In this document: positions 16,810-24,940 of the stretch, in pieces
Numbering within the stretch: the first letter of the stretch is position 1
Layout: each line of letters starts with the position of its first letter
Assembly (NCBI GenBank): GCA_023453125.1
Contig: JAEXUB010000184.1
Span: 1-64,000, forward strand
Length of the DNA: 64,000 nt
Direction of reading: 5' to 3'
Source of the DNA: Bacteroidota bacterium
GTDB lineage: Bacteria > Bacteroidota > Ignavibacteria > Ignavibacteriales > Melioribacteraceae
Program-made: the position numbers and the translations under genes
Notes under the pieces: generated by a model
Seen by the model: the letters and a program-made list of their open reading frames with translations, nothing else
What the model was told of the DNA's origin: nothing
Database searches by the model: none

Positions 16810-18612
16810 ATGAATAAAGAATTTCTCATAGATAAAATATCCCGGCTATTAGGCGTTTCTGCATCGGAGAAAGAATTCGCTTTTCAGATTTTCATTGAGA
16901 AAACGGCAGATGTACTTTCCAAAAACGAAGCACTAAAATATCCCGGCATCGGTTTCTTCTATTTCAAGGAAGACGCATCAAAACCGGAGTCGCTCAATTC
17001 CCTTTTATTTGTCCCGATTATGAGCGAATTAGATCCACTTGCGGACAGTTTTTTCCTGAGTTTTGATGTTAAAAAGAAGAATTGGAATAAAGAGGAATTT
17101 GATCCTTCGGTATTCAGCCTAAGCATAGATAAATCCACTCTCCCATTTGAATCTGATACTCAAAACAGCTCCGATATCTCATATCACCTTTTAAAAAAGA
17201 CTATTGAAGAAAGGGTGGAAGAGCTTATTAGCTCTGCAATGCATCTTGAGAATTTTAATATTTCCGACTCGTTTGCAGCGGGCAATATGGAAAATGTTGA
17301 ACTTTCGCAGTTCAATATGGAAAAGGGGGCGGAGCCTGATAACGGACAATCTTACGAGGAAATGGTTTTCAGCAGAATGAATTTTGAGGATTCGCTTTCC
17401 GGTTTTGATCTTAACGAATCGGAAACGGGGGGACGGACATTTGATCTGGATCAGGTTAATAATTCCTCTATCCTAACGTCGGATGAGGAAAATCTGCATC
17501 AGATATTCTATGAAGAGAATAAAATTGAATTTGAAACGGATACATCTGCAGTATCTGAAGAAATTATGGAAAAGCCTCCGGTACAAGAACCGGATTTGCC
17601 CTTTGAAGATGAGAGAGGGGAAATAAACCTCATCCCCGAAATAGGGAAAGATTATGAATTTGTTGTTGATAGGGGAGATGAAAAGGAAAATCTTGAATGG
17701 TCCTGGAGCCAGGAGCCAAACAAAGAAGAACCTGTATTAGAGAACTTTCCCGAAATTATCTCTGAAAAAGATTTATTAAGTTCCGAAAATCCTTCACCGG
17801 CGGCGGATAAAAATGAAACAGAATCTGATACAGATCCTTTTGCTGAACTTGAAGAGGTATTCAGTCTTGAAAATATTGTACCCCGGGAAGAACACGTAAA
17901 AGAGGATCCTGTAATAATAAATAATATGGAAGAAGAATTATCCGCTGCCGCCAGTGCAGAAATCCGGACATCGGAAATACCGGCTGTAAAAAATGATACA
18001 TCATCACTTAAGATGGAGCAGGCAATGAACGAGGAAAAAGAAAATAATACTCCCGAGGAAACCAACCCTTATTCTGAAGAGGACAACAGCAAAAGAAATA
18101 TGCTTCTTATAGGAGCACTTGTTGTTATAGGGCTTGTTGCAGTATATATAATATTTTTTGAAGGCTTTGGGCTGATAAAAAAGAAAACGGCATCTCCTCC
18201 CAAAGTTCAGACAGAGAATCAGCAGACTCAGCAGGCAGTAGTTCCTGATTCCTCAAAACAGCCGTCAGCCGAAGAGGCAAAACCGGTTACCAATACATCT
18301 CTCGGGGCAAAAGAAGATAAATACCAAAAGGTTAAAGAATCGCAGGCCGGTAATATTTTAAGGGAAATGAAATCCGAAAGCAAAGTGGGAAGCAATATTT
18401 ATGCTGAAGGGGGCAAATTCTATGTGCAGGTTTCATCCTGGAAGAATCTGGCTAAGGCAGAACAGGAAGCTCAGAAATTAAAAGCTAAAGGAAACGATGC
18501 GTTTGTCGTTAAGGCTTATATTGAACAGTTCAAGGGTACATGGTACAGGGTAAGAGTCGGTGGTTTCAAATCAAAAGAAGAAGCAGAAGCATTCAGCGCT
18601 AAGAACAGATAG
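16810..18612 (+). CDS. Membrane protein with N-terminal HU-like and C-terminal SPOR domains
   Basis: A 600-aa protein. Residues 1-80 resemble the HU/CCDC81-like domain found in Bacteroidota SPOR proteins (KEFLIDKISRLLGVSASEK, YPGIGFFYF). A long acidic, low-complexity region follows, then one membrane helix at about 430-452 (LLIGALVVIGLVAVYIIFF) and a C-terminal SPOR domain (FYVQVSSWKNLAKAEQEAQK, GTWYRVRVGGF). SPOR domains bind denuded peptidoglycan glycans, so this protein could link the cytoplasm to the cell wall. The ATG at 16810 is chosen. A TTG at 16801 in the end of the barrel gene would add only three residues. Confidence 0.85.
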   Translation: MNKEFLIDKISRLLGVSASEKEFAFQIFIEKTADVLSKNEALKYPGIGFFYFKEDASKPESLNSLLFVPIMSELDPLADSFFLSFDVKKKNWNKEEFDPSVFSLSIDKSTLPFESDTQNSSDISYHLLKKTIEERVEELISSAMHLENFNISDSFAAGNMENVELSQFNMEKGAEPDNGQSYEEMVFSRMNFEDSLSGFDLNESETGGRTFDLDQVNNSSILTSDEENLHQIFYEENKIEFETDTSAVSEEIMEKPPVQEPDLPFEDERGEINLIPEIGKDYEFVVDRGDEKENLEWSWSQEPNKEEPVLENFPEIISEKDLLSSENPSPAADKNETESDTDPFAELEEVFSLENIVPREEHVKEDPVIINNMEEELSAAASAEIRTSEIPAVKNDTSSLKMEQAMNEEKENNTPEETNPYSEEDNSKRNMLLIGALVVIGLVAVYIIFFEGFGLIKKKTASPPKVQTENQQTQQAVVPDSSKQPSAEEAKPVTNTSLGAKEDKYQKVKESQAGNILREMKSESKVGSNIYAEGGKFYVQVSSWKNLAKAEQEAQKLKAKGNDAFVVKAYIEQFKGTWYRVRVGGFKSKEEAEAFSAKNR

Positions 18613-18633
18613 GAATATTTTTTACTGTAAATT

Positions 18634-18664
18634 AAAACGGCGGTCTAAGACCGCCGTTTTTTTT
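18634..18664. terminator. Bidirectional rho-independent terminator
   Basis: The perfect 13-base arms AAAACGGCGGTCT/AGACCGCCGTTTT (18634-18646 and 18648-18660) are followed by T on the plus side. They lie between the convergent SPOR gene and the minus-strand membrane-protein operon. Confidence 0.9.
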
Positions 18665-18969
18665 TAATACTCGCTGTTTTTATCGGCAGCAGCAGCCTTT
18701 TCTTCGAAATAGTAAACTCGGTAGAATAGATACTCAACTATTGAGAGCAGGGTGAGTGATATCGCATCCCTGTCGAAATAAATCCCGAATCCTTTCTTAT
18801 TTATAACCAGCTGCGTTACTGATGATGAGACAGCCCATCCAACCGTAAACAGAAGTGTAATAAGTGCGAGATTTATGAAAGAGGAGGATATTGATTCATC
18901 CTGCCACTTCTTAGTGAATATATATAGCACAAAAATAAAATGAAGAAAAAATATAAATGCGTTTATCAT
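18664..18969 (-). CDS. Small membrane protein, 101 aa
   Basis: Two to three hydrophobic segments are visible: residues 3-19 (AFIFFLHFIFVLYIF), 32-55 (LALITLLFTVGWAVSSSV) and a weaker one near 70-85. The end is a charged tail. No family is recognised. It is the last of four co-directional minus-strand genes, 11 bases after the DUF4199-like gene, so it belongs to that operon. Confidence 0.55.
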   Translation of the reverse strand: MINAFIFFLHFIFVLYIFTKKWQDESISSSFINLALITLLFTVGWAVSSSVTQLVINKKGFGIYFDRDAISLTLLSIVEYLFYRVYYFEEKAAAADKNSEY

Positions 18970-18980
18970 AATCTGAACTT

Positions 18981-19493
18981 CTAATTATTTGTATTTCTGT
19001 CTTTGCTTGAATTTATAATCTTAACTCCTATAAGTCCGCCGATTGAGCCGAAGATGGAATTAATAAAGAGCTGGTCTATAGTAAGAGAGAATGTATAGAA
19101 CAGCGAGAATCCGTATTGGGAAATATCATCCTTTGCTTTAAGCAGAATATCCGCCACATCCTTTTTCATCTTTGCATCCAAAGGAAAACTTTCTATCGAG
19201 CGGATAAAATCGTTTATCATCATAGTGAAGCTGTTGCTTTTGAAAATGAGTGTAAGAATTACATCTATAAATGTACCGAACAGAGCAGCAAACACCCCCG
19301 TTAAAAAACCGAAGAGGAGTCCTTTTGTATAAGGGATATAATCAAAGTTCCGGGTAGCTTTCTGGTCCAGTATTAGAGAATAATAAGCAGCCAGGGGGAG
19401 GAGGATACAGCAGGAGAAACTGCCGAAAATGGGTACATTCTGAACGACGCCAATAGCAAAACCGCAGATTATGGGAGCAAGTATCTTTTTCAA
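18981..19493 (-). CDS. Membrane protein resembling DUF4199
   Basis: A 170-aa protein with four hydrophobic segments: about residues 5-22, 28-42, 57-85 and 130-160. The pattern of two N-terminal helices, a pair around GLLFGFLTGVFAALFGTFID, a charged loop and a final helical hairpin resembles DUF4199 proteins of Bacteroidota. The family call is tentative. It overlaps the upstream DUF2085 gene by four bases. Confidence 0.5.
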   Translation of the reverse strand: MKKILAPIICGFAIGVVQNVPIFGSFSCCILLPLAAYYSLILDQKATRNFDYIPYTKGLLFGFLTGVFAALFGTFIDVILTLIFKSNSFTMMINDFIRSIESFPLDAKMKKDVADILLKAKDDISQYGFSLFYTFSLTIDQLFINSIFGSIGGLIGVKIINSSKDRNTNN

Positions 19494-19951
19494 TTTCTTT
19501 TTTCTCTCAATTCGTTAATTAATTCCTTAAATGCGCTGTAAAAATATAAAAAAGAAACTATACCGAAAAGGAATCCGGTTAAAAATGCAATGGTTTTTGA
19601 GTATTTATACAGCCCTATAGAATAGCCTGCCACATCAATTATCATCGGAAATGATGAAAAAAGAAAGATTTTAAGCTTAATTTCAATTTCTTTCTTCGAA
19701 AACAGGTTAAATATAGATGCCAACAACGCCCCGATGTAGATTCCCGCGCACCTTGAACAAACCAGGCTTTCATAGCCGCAGCAGCTTAACAGCTTCCATT
19801 TTTCCTGATGGCAAACAAAAGAATAGTTTTCTTTTAATATGGGAAGGGCATAAACAACGCCTCCATATAACTGAATTAGATACTCGGAAAAAATTCCGAG
19901 GCACCAGACAAGAAGGAGCGCAAAAAAAACGATTTTATATTTTTTATTCAA
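19490..19951 (-). CDS. DUF2085 family membrane protein
   Basis: A 153-aa membrane protein. The DUF2085 signature is clear: a first helix, then SFVCHQ, then CSRCAGIYIGALLAS, followed by two more helices. The conserved Cys/His residues (CHQ and CxRC) suggest metal or redox binding near the membrane, but the family has no established function. It overlaps the NHL-propeller gene by eight bases and the next gene by four. Confidence 0.75.
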   Translation of the reverse strand: MNKKYKIVFFALLLVWCLGIFSEYLIQLYGGVVYALPILKENYSFVCHQEKWKLLSCCGYESLVCSRCAGIYIGALLASIFNLFSKKEIEIKLKIFLFSSFPMIIDVAGYSIGLYKYSKTIAFLTGFLFGIVSFLYFYSAFKELINELREKRN

Positions 19952-20804
19952 ATATGGTCTTTGGAATTATCACAATTGAATTTTCGGTTAAAAAGTAAGT
20001 CTTATCTCCGGCCGGAATTATATCAATAACTTTTTTCCCTTCCAGAGAGTCATATTGTGCAAATGGGATCCTTTTTCCGGTTGAACCTGATAAATCAATA
20101 ATGCTGAAGCTTTCTCCGTAGATAATCAGAAGCAGGTTATTAAATGTGCGGATATTTATAACATTTTCTCCCGTTTCAATAATCTCCTTTCCATTTCCGA
20201 ACTGGTCAAATTGTATAATCCGTTTTCCGTCAAGCAGAAAGACATTGCTCTTGCCGTCCACAGCAATTTTGGCAGGTGCTGCAGCGGCAAACCTGCCGTA
20301 TTCATTTCCTCCGAAGGAAGATACGTATTCCCACTTTGAGTTGAATTTAACTATTTGCTTATTGTCGGAATCGGCAATATATAAGTCGCCGTAAGGAGAT
20401 GACGCAGCGGAAACAGGGTATCTAAAGGCTCCCTTGGCTGCAGAAAGGTTTTTTGAATCGAGTGAAAAGAGAAAATTCAATTCATAATCATAAACCTGAA
20501 TGCGGCTGTTGTTTCTGTCGGTTATATAGATTCGGAGCATTGAAGCGGAGAGGTCGTTCGGATTATCGAAAGTATAGTCATCCCACCCGGTACCGCCTAT
20601 TCTTTTTAAAATATTTCCCTCATAATCAATTTTAAGCACTTCACTTGTCCCTTTGTCCAGAACGAAAAAGAAGCCTCCTTCAATATGAGAGAATGAAGCG
20701 GCGCTCTGAAAATTCCCTATTTTCTGCGCTTTTTGAAGGGCTGGGAAACATACTATAAATAAAATTATAAGCAGTTTGAATGATATGGAATTTAATAGTT
20801 TCAT
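19944..20804 (-). CDS. Secreted NHL-repeat beta-propeller protein
   Basis: A 286-aa protein with a signal-like hydrophobic segment (residues 9-26, ending ALQKAQK). Blades follow with NHL-type motifs such as NDLSASMLRIYITDRNNSRI and GDLYIADSDNKQIVKFN. Such propellers usually bind proteins, RNA or small ligands outside the cytoplasm. It is first in the four-gene minus-strand operon that ends at the terminator near 18650. No catalytic motif is seen. Confidence 0.7.
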   Translation of the reverse strand: MKLLNSISFKLLIILFIVCFPALQKAQKIGNFQSAASFSHIEGGFFFVLDKGTSEVLKIDYEGNILKRIGGTGWDDYTFDNPNDLSASMLRIYITDRNNSRIQVYDYELNFLFSLDSKNLSAAKGAFRYPVSAASSPYGDLYIADSDNKQIVKFNSKWEYVSSFGGNEYGRFAAAAPAKIAVDGKSNVFLLDGKRIIQFDQFGNGKEIIETGENVINIRTFNNLLLIIYGESFSIIDLSGSTGKRIPFAQYDSLEGKKVIDIIPAGDKTYFLTENSIVIIPKTIFE

Positions 20805-20841
20805 AATGAACCGACTGTTTTATGCAAAGATAAAAAATAAC

Positions 20842-20873
20842 TTGACATAATTAAAAAATAGTTCTTATTTTTG
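20842..20873 (+). promoter_or_regulatory. Bacteroidota-type promoter of the KNH-repeat lipoprotein
   Basis: TTGACA at 20842 is followed by TATTTTTG at 20866-20873, a full match to the TAnnTTTG -7 element with about 21 bases between the elements. It lies 26 bases before the ATG at 20900. Confidence 0.55.
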
Positions 20874-20899
20874 CTTCGGAAAGTGATTTAAGAGCTAAT

Positions 20900-22438
20900 A
20901 TGAAGTATATAGCTCTCCTCTTTTGTTTAACAATTTCAATTATCCCTTCCTGCAAATCTGATACCGGCAACGATATAAGCGCTCCTAATGCGGGAGAGGG
21001 CACATATCTAAGCATCCAATCCCCTAACGGGGGAGAATCTATTACTGTAGGGGAGAATTATACAATTAGATGGAGCACCGACGCATCCAATCCTGTAAAT
21101 ATAAAATATACATCCGATAATGGCTCAGAATGGAAACTGATAAAAGCCGGTGCCGAGAACAGGGGCACCTTTGAATGGAATCCGGTTCCCTCAATTCCAT
21201 CTGATTACTGCAAAGTAAAAATCTCTACGGCAGATGGGAATCTTTCCGATGAAAGTGACACAAGTTTCAGAATTGTAAGGCTGCAGGAGGAGAGCATTTC
21301 CTTATTATCCCCAATAGGAGGGGAAAGGTGGCCTGCAGGGTCAAAACAAACTATCAAATGGGCCAGTTCGGGAATTGAATCGGTTAAAATTGAGTATTCA
21401 ACTGATTCGGGGATTAACTGGCACCTGGTTCAGCTTGTAAACAATGTTGTTACTTCTTATTTGTGGAATCCTGTTACAGCCTCAGTTTCTTCGAATGCCT
21501 TAATCAGAATCAGCGATTCTAGGGACGGATATCCGTCAGCTCAAAGCAGCTCCTGTTTCACTATTTCCCCCGAAGAGAAAATAAGAGTTGTTTATCCGTC
21601 CGGAGGTTCTGTTTTAAATGCCGGCTTGGAAGGAATAATCAGATGGGAATCGGAAAACATTGAAGTTGTATCTATCTCCTATTCGTCCGACGGCGGTATA
21701 AACTGGAATGTGATTGCTTCGGCGATTCCTTCGAACGGTACTTTTTTCTGGCAGAATATTCCAGATATTAATTCATCCAACTGCCTGTTAAAGATTTGGG
21801 ATTATTCAGACGGCGATCCGGAGGTCCTCTCGGATGGACTTTTTTCGATAACCCGTGACCAGGTTAAATCCATTCAGGTTATTCAGCCGGGGGATGGAGA
21901 TAGTTTTTGCAAAGGAGATACTATAAAAACCAGGTGGAATTCGGTCAATGTATCTGCGGTTTCAATTCATCTGACTACAAATAACGGAATCACCTGGAAT
22001 GAAATAACCAATTCTCTGGCGAATACAGGCAATTATGAATTTATTGCCCCGGAGGCAGTTTCAATTTTATGCAAAATAAGAGTATCTGAATCTTCAAACC
22101 CTTCCATTAATGGGGAAAGCGCCGGTTTATTCAAGCTGATGGGGGAAAGAAAAATTATTCTAAACTATCCGACTGAGGGAGAGACTATTTATGCCGGAGA
22201 TAATACAGCAATATTATGGAATTCCTCTAATGTAAAATATTTCAACATTGATTATTCCTATGAATCAGGGGACGAGGGAAGGCGCTGGATTAGGATTGCA
22301 GCTAAACTTGAAACTACGGGTGCATATATAACTGTCTTGAACCATATATCGGATAACTGCAAAATCAGAATAAGCGATTGGGAAAGGAATAGCATCTATT
22401 CCGAAAACAAAGGTACTTTTAGGGTTATATCAAGGTAA
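20900..22438 (+). CDS. Lipoprotein with five Kre9/KNH-type Ig-like repeats
   Basis: A 512-aa envelope lipoprotein. The lipobox IIPSC at residues 14-18 gives a lipidated Cys18. Five repeats of about 90-100 residues follow, each starting with a proline-glycine strand and W/I segment, for example PNGGESITVGENYTIRWST, PIGGERWPAGSKQTIKWASS and PTEGETIYAGDNTAILWNSS. This is the pattern of the Ser-Thr-rich Kre9/KNH family (PF10342). The function in bacteria is unknown; display or matrix binding at the cell surface is plausible. It has its own promoter. Confidence 0.78.
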   Translation: MKYIALLFCLTISIIPSCKSDTGNDISAPNAGEGTYLSIQSPNGGESITVGENYTIRWSTDASNPVNIKYTSDNGSEWKLIKAGAENRGTFEWNPVPSIPSDYCKVKISTADGNLSDESDTSFRIVRLQEESISLLSPIGGERWPAGSKQTIKWASSGIESVKIEYSTDSGINWHLVQLVNNVVTSYLWNPVTASVSSNALIRISDSRDGYPSAQSSSCFTISPEEKIRVVYPSGGSVLNAGLEGIIRWESENIEVVSISYSSDGGINWNVIASAIPSNGTFFWQNIPDINSSNCLLKIWDYSDGDPEVLSDGLFSITRDQVKSIQVIQPGDGDSFCKGDTIKTRWNSVNVSAVSIHLTTNNGITWNEITNSLANTGNYEFIAPEAVSILCKIRVSESSNPSINGESAGLFKLMGERKIILNYPTEGETIYAGDNTAILWNSSNVKYFNIDYSYESGDEGRRWIRIAAKLETTGAYITVLNHISDNCKIRISDWERNSIYSENKGTFRVISR

Positions 22439-22450
22439 AATTTAAAATAA

Positions 22451-22500
22451 AAAACCGGCAGTGCAGAATATTATTAGGAAATAACTGCAAAGCCGGTTTG
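22451..22500. terminator. Terminator between convergent lipoprotein genes
   Basis: Arms AAACCGGC/GCCGGTTT (22452-22459 and 22492-22499) are strengthened by an inner TGCAG/CTGCA pair. On the minus strand the stem is followed by a good T-rich run, so it mainly serves the minus-strand lipoprotein gene. Confidence 0.7.
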
Positions 22501-22504
22501 AAAT

Positions 22505-23917
22505 TTATCTTATTGTGCCGCTTATAGGAGCACTTGAAACGTTTCCTCTTGAAGAGCTTACATTAATCGATATCAGCAGTGAAGACAATTTGTCTTCTTC
22601 CGGATTGCCGTCCGCGCAGGTGAATCCAAAGACGGTAGTACCAAGGCCGCTGTAGAGGGCATCGGGCATTGTAAAGTTTGTAGCGCCGTATAATTTGGCG
22701 GCCCCTCCGTCAGTTACAACCGAAACGGATGTCCCAGGTGCCATCGGGTTGCCGAGTATATCGGTCATTGTAAATGTAAATGCGGCTGATCCTCCATTGG
22801 CAATCGCAAATGTTGTAGGGGATATTGTCAATGTCCCTACTTCACCGCTTAAAAGCCTTATTGTGCTCGTTGAAATAGTTACATTATTTTCATCAACAGT
22901 TTTAGCTGTTACTTCAAAATAACCGGGTCCTTTAACGGAATGGTTTGGCCAGGGCTGTGTTAAAAGACTTACAGTGGCAACACCGTTTGCATTTGTTTGT
23001 GCAGAGCCGCCTATAATTCCGCTTGTGGTCTCAAAATAAACAGTAGTTCCGGGTTTGACAGGATTTGAGTATTTATCCCCAACATAGGCGCTGAAAATGA
23101 TTTCCTGCCCTACAATTCCAAGATATGGATAATTGAGTTTGTCGCATGCAACGTGGAAATGTCCTGTATCCGGGAGCCCGCCGTGGATTGCAACCGGAAC
23201 AGGGGTTGAACTGATAATTTTATTATTAACGGTTGTTTCGGCAATTACCATAACAACACCGGCTTTCTTTCCGGAATTGAGGGTAACCGTCGCCTGGCCG
23301 TAAGAATTTGTCTTTACCGATGCCGGGAATAGATATTCTGTAGAGCCGGGGGATGTTCCGATTCTGAAATTAAGAGTAACTGAATGGTCCGGATCAACCG
23401 GTTTTCCATTGGCATCCTGAACTTCAAATACAATATTGGCAGCTTCGGGAGAGCCTGCACCCTGAATTCCGATACTGTTAAGTGATTGCGATTTCAGGAT
23501 AATTGATGCGGCATTTCCCGAAGGGTCAATGGTAGTAACTGCGCGGTATAATCTGCGGGTAGGTATCTCAATTGTCTTATCAATAAGGGCAAATGTAGAA
23601 AGGGTATCGGGATAATATCCCTCTTTGGATGTGATGAAAAGATATTCTCCGCTGGTCTGGATACTGGTTGAAAAATTGAATGCGCCCAGGGAATCGGTTA
23701 CCGAACCCTTGCTTACTCCGTCTACTATTATTCTTACAACAGCCTGATTAATGGGAAGGCCCGATGTATTGTCGTATACCTCTCCCTTAAAAGTAACGCT
23801 TCCGCCCGTAGTATTTATGTCCCCTGTATCGGTTCCAAAATCGGCGGAGTCTTTTAATTTACAGCCTGTTAAAAGTGCGGCAATGATTACACTTACGAGT
23901 AATAATTTAGATTTCAT
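22505..23917 (-). CDS. Lipoprotein with carboxypeptidase-regulatory-like and Ig-like domains
   Basis: A 470-aa lipoprotein with lipobox LLTGC (Cys19). Residues about 40-120 form a carboxypeptidase-regulatory-like fold (GEVYDNTSGLPINQAVVRI, GSVTDSLGAFNFS). Three invasin/Big_1-like immunoglobulin domains follow, recognisable from strands such as TNSYGQATVTLNSGKKAG and TNANGVATVSLLTQ. Such proteins are usually structural or adhesive at the outer membrane. It is monocistronic and convergent with the KNH lipoprotein. Confidence 0.75.
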   Translation of the reverse strand: MKSKLLLVSVIIAALLTGCKLKDSADFGTDTGDINTTGGSVTFKGEVYDNTSGLPINQAVVRIIVDGVSKGSVTDSLGAFNFSTSIQTSGEYLFITSKEGYYPDTLSTFALIDKTIEIPTRRLYRAVTTIDPSGNAASIILKSQSLNSIGIQGAGSPEAANIVFEVQDANGKPVDPDHSVTLNFRIGTSPGSTEYLFPASVKTNSYGQATVTLNSGKKAGVVMVIAETTVNNKIISSTPVPVAIHGGLPDTGHFHVACDKLNYPYLGIVGQEIIFSAYVGDKYSNPVKPGTTVYFETTSGIIGGSAQTNANGVATVSLLTQPWPNHSVKGPGYFEVTAKTVDENNVTISTSTIRLLSGEVGTLTISPTTFAIANGGSAAFTFTMTDILGNPMAPGTSVSVVTDGGAAKLYGATNFTMPDALYSGLGTTVFGFTCADGNPEEDKLSSLLISINVSSSRGNVSSAPISGTIR

Positions 23918-24064
23918 ATGATTACACAGATTAATTTGTAGTAATTTACCTGTTGTTTATTTCTAAGTCAAGAAAAAAACATTTTTATGTGACACCTGTC
24001 ATTAAACTATTTTGATGGCCTGCCGATAATATGAATAGGAGTGTTATATTTTATCGGAGCAATA

Positions 24065-24415
24065 ATGATATACGTTGAAAAAACCCTGGGGGATATAGTC
24101 GTAGTTAAGGTAACCCATTCGGAAGCTACCATAAGATATGCAATGGAATTCCGCAATACTATTTTCGATCTGATGTCGCTGGGGAAGTATAAAATAATTG
24201 TCGACTTGTCCGAGACTACATTTATGGACTCGACTTTTTTGGGAGTGCTGGTTTTCAGCCTGAAAAAAACAACTGCAAACGGGGGAGGGATCTCAATTAT
24301 AAGAGAGAAAGCCGATTTGCCCATCTGGACAATGTTCGAACTTACAAATATGATTAAAGTTTTTAGGATATTTGAAGAATCGCAGGCGGCATTGGCGAGT
24401 TTTGAGCTTAAATAA
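24065..24415 (+). CDS. STAS-domain anti-anti-sigma factor
   Basis: A 116-aa single-domain STAS protein. The phospho-acceptor region reads FMDSTFLGVLVF, matching the DSxxL-type motif of SpoIIAA/RsbV-like proteins, with the first Ser as the likely phosphorylation site. It would act in a partner-switching pathway with a kinase and a regulated target not found in this window. The ATG at 24065 is preceded by CGGAGCA; a GTG at 24041 is rejected because it has no Shine-Dalgarno and adds unfamilial residues. Confidence 0.85.
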   Translation: MIYVEKTLGDIVVVKVTHSEATIRYAMEFRNTIFDLMSLGKYKIIVDLSETTFMDSTFLGVLVFSLKKTTANGGGISIIREKADLPIWTMFELTNMIKVFRIFEESQAALASFELK

Positions 24416-24425
24416 TGCTTTTAAT

Positions 24426-24875
24426 TTAAATTTTCTGACTCCGGTTTTGGGCCAGTTTTATTTTTTCAATTATCAGCTTAATGCCGGCATCCGAAGGATA
24501 AATCTCAAGAGCCTGTTCAAACCATTTTAGCGATTTATTAATGTCGCAATAGAGCCAGATTATTCCCAATACCATTCTTCTGTCATATGCATCTGAGAGC
24601 TGTTCTTCCTGCTTCTCAAGCTTTTCAATTAGTTCGGGGCAGGGGCAGTCGTCTTTTACCGGGTCGGTATCAAGAATCAGGTTTATGTCATTCGAAACGA
24701 TTTCCATGAAATACTTAATGGCATCTTTAAGCCTGCCGGTCTGTGTATAGCAGACAACAAGTTTTTTCTTAATGGCATTCTGTTCCGGAGTATTTAAAAA
24801 TGTTTTTTCAAACTCCTCCTGAGCCAGCTTGTAGTTTCTTGCCATAAAATATTGATTGCCGAGCATTTCAGTCAT
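24426..24875 (-). CDS. TPR-repeat protein, 149 aa
   Basis: A cytoplasmic helical protein with about three tetratricopeptide repeats: NYKLAQEEFEKTFLNTPEQN, GRLKDAIKYFMEIV and KSLKWFEQALEIYPSDAG. Two cysteines lie in a DDCPCPEL stretch between repeats. No signal peptide. It converges on the STAS gene (10-base gap) and follows the rhodanese gene after a terminator. Probably a protein-interaction scaffold; no specific role can be given. Confidence 0.65.
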   Translation of the reverse strand: MTEMLGNQYFMARNYKLAQEEFEKTFLNTPEQNAIKKKLVVCYTQTGRLKDAIKYFMEIVSNDINLILDTDPVKDDCPCPELIEKLEKQEEQLSDAYDRRMVLGIIWLYCDINKSLKWFEQALEIYPSDAGIKLIIEKIKLAQNRSQKI

Positions 24876-24892
24876 TTCTGCACCATATAGTT

Positions 24893-24925
24893 AAATGGAC
24901 TTCTCAAATTATGAGAAGTCCATTT
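24893..24925 (-). terminator. Terminator of the cytochrome-rhodanese operon
   Basis: Perfect 14-base arms AAATGGACTTCTCA/TGAGAAGTCCATTT enclose a five-base loop 16 bases after the rhodanese stop codon. The T run on the minus side is short. Confidence 0.7.
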
Positions 24926-24940
24926 AAATTTCAAATCAAA

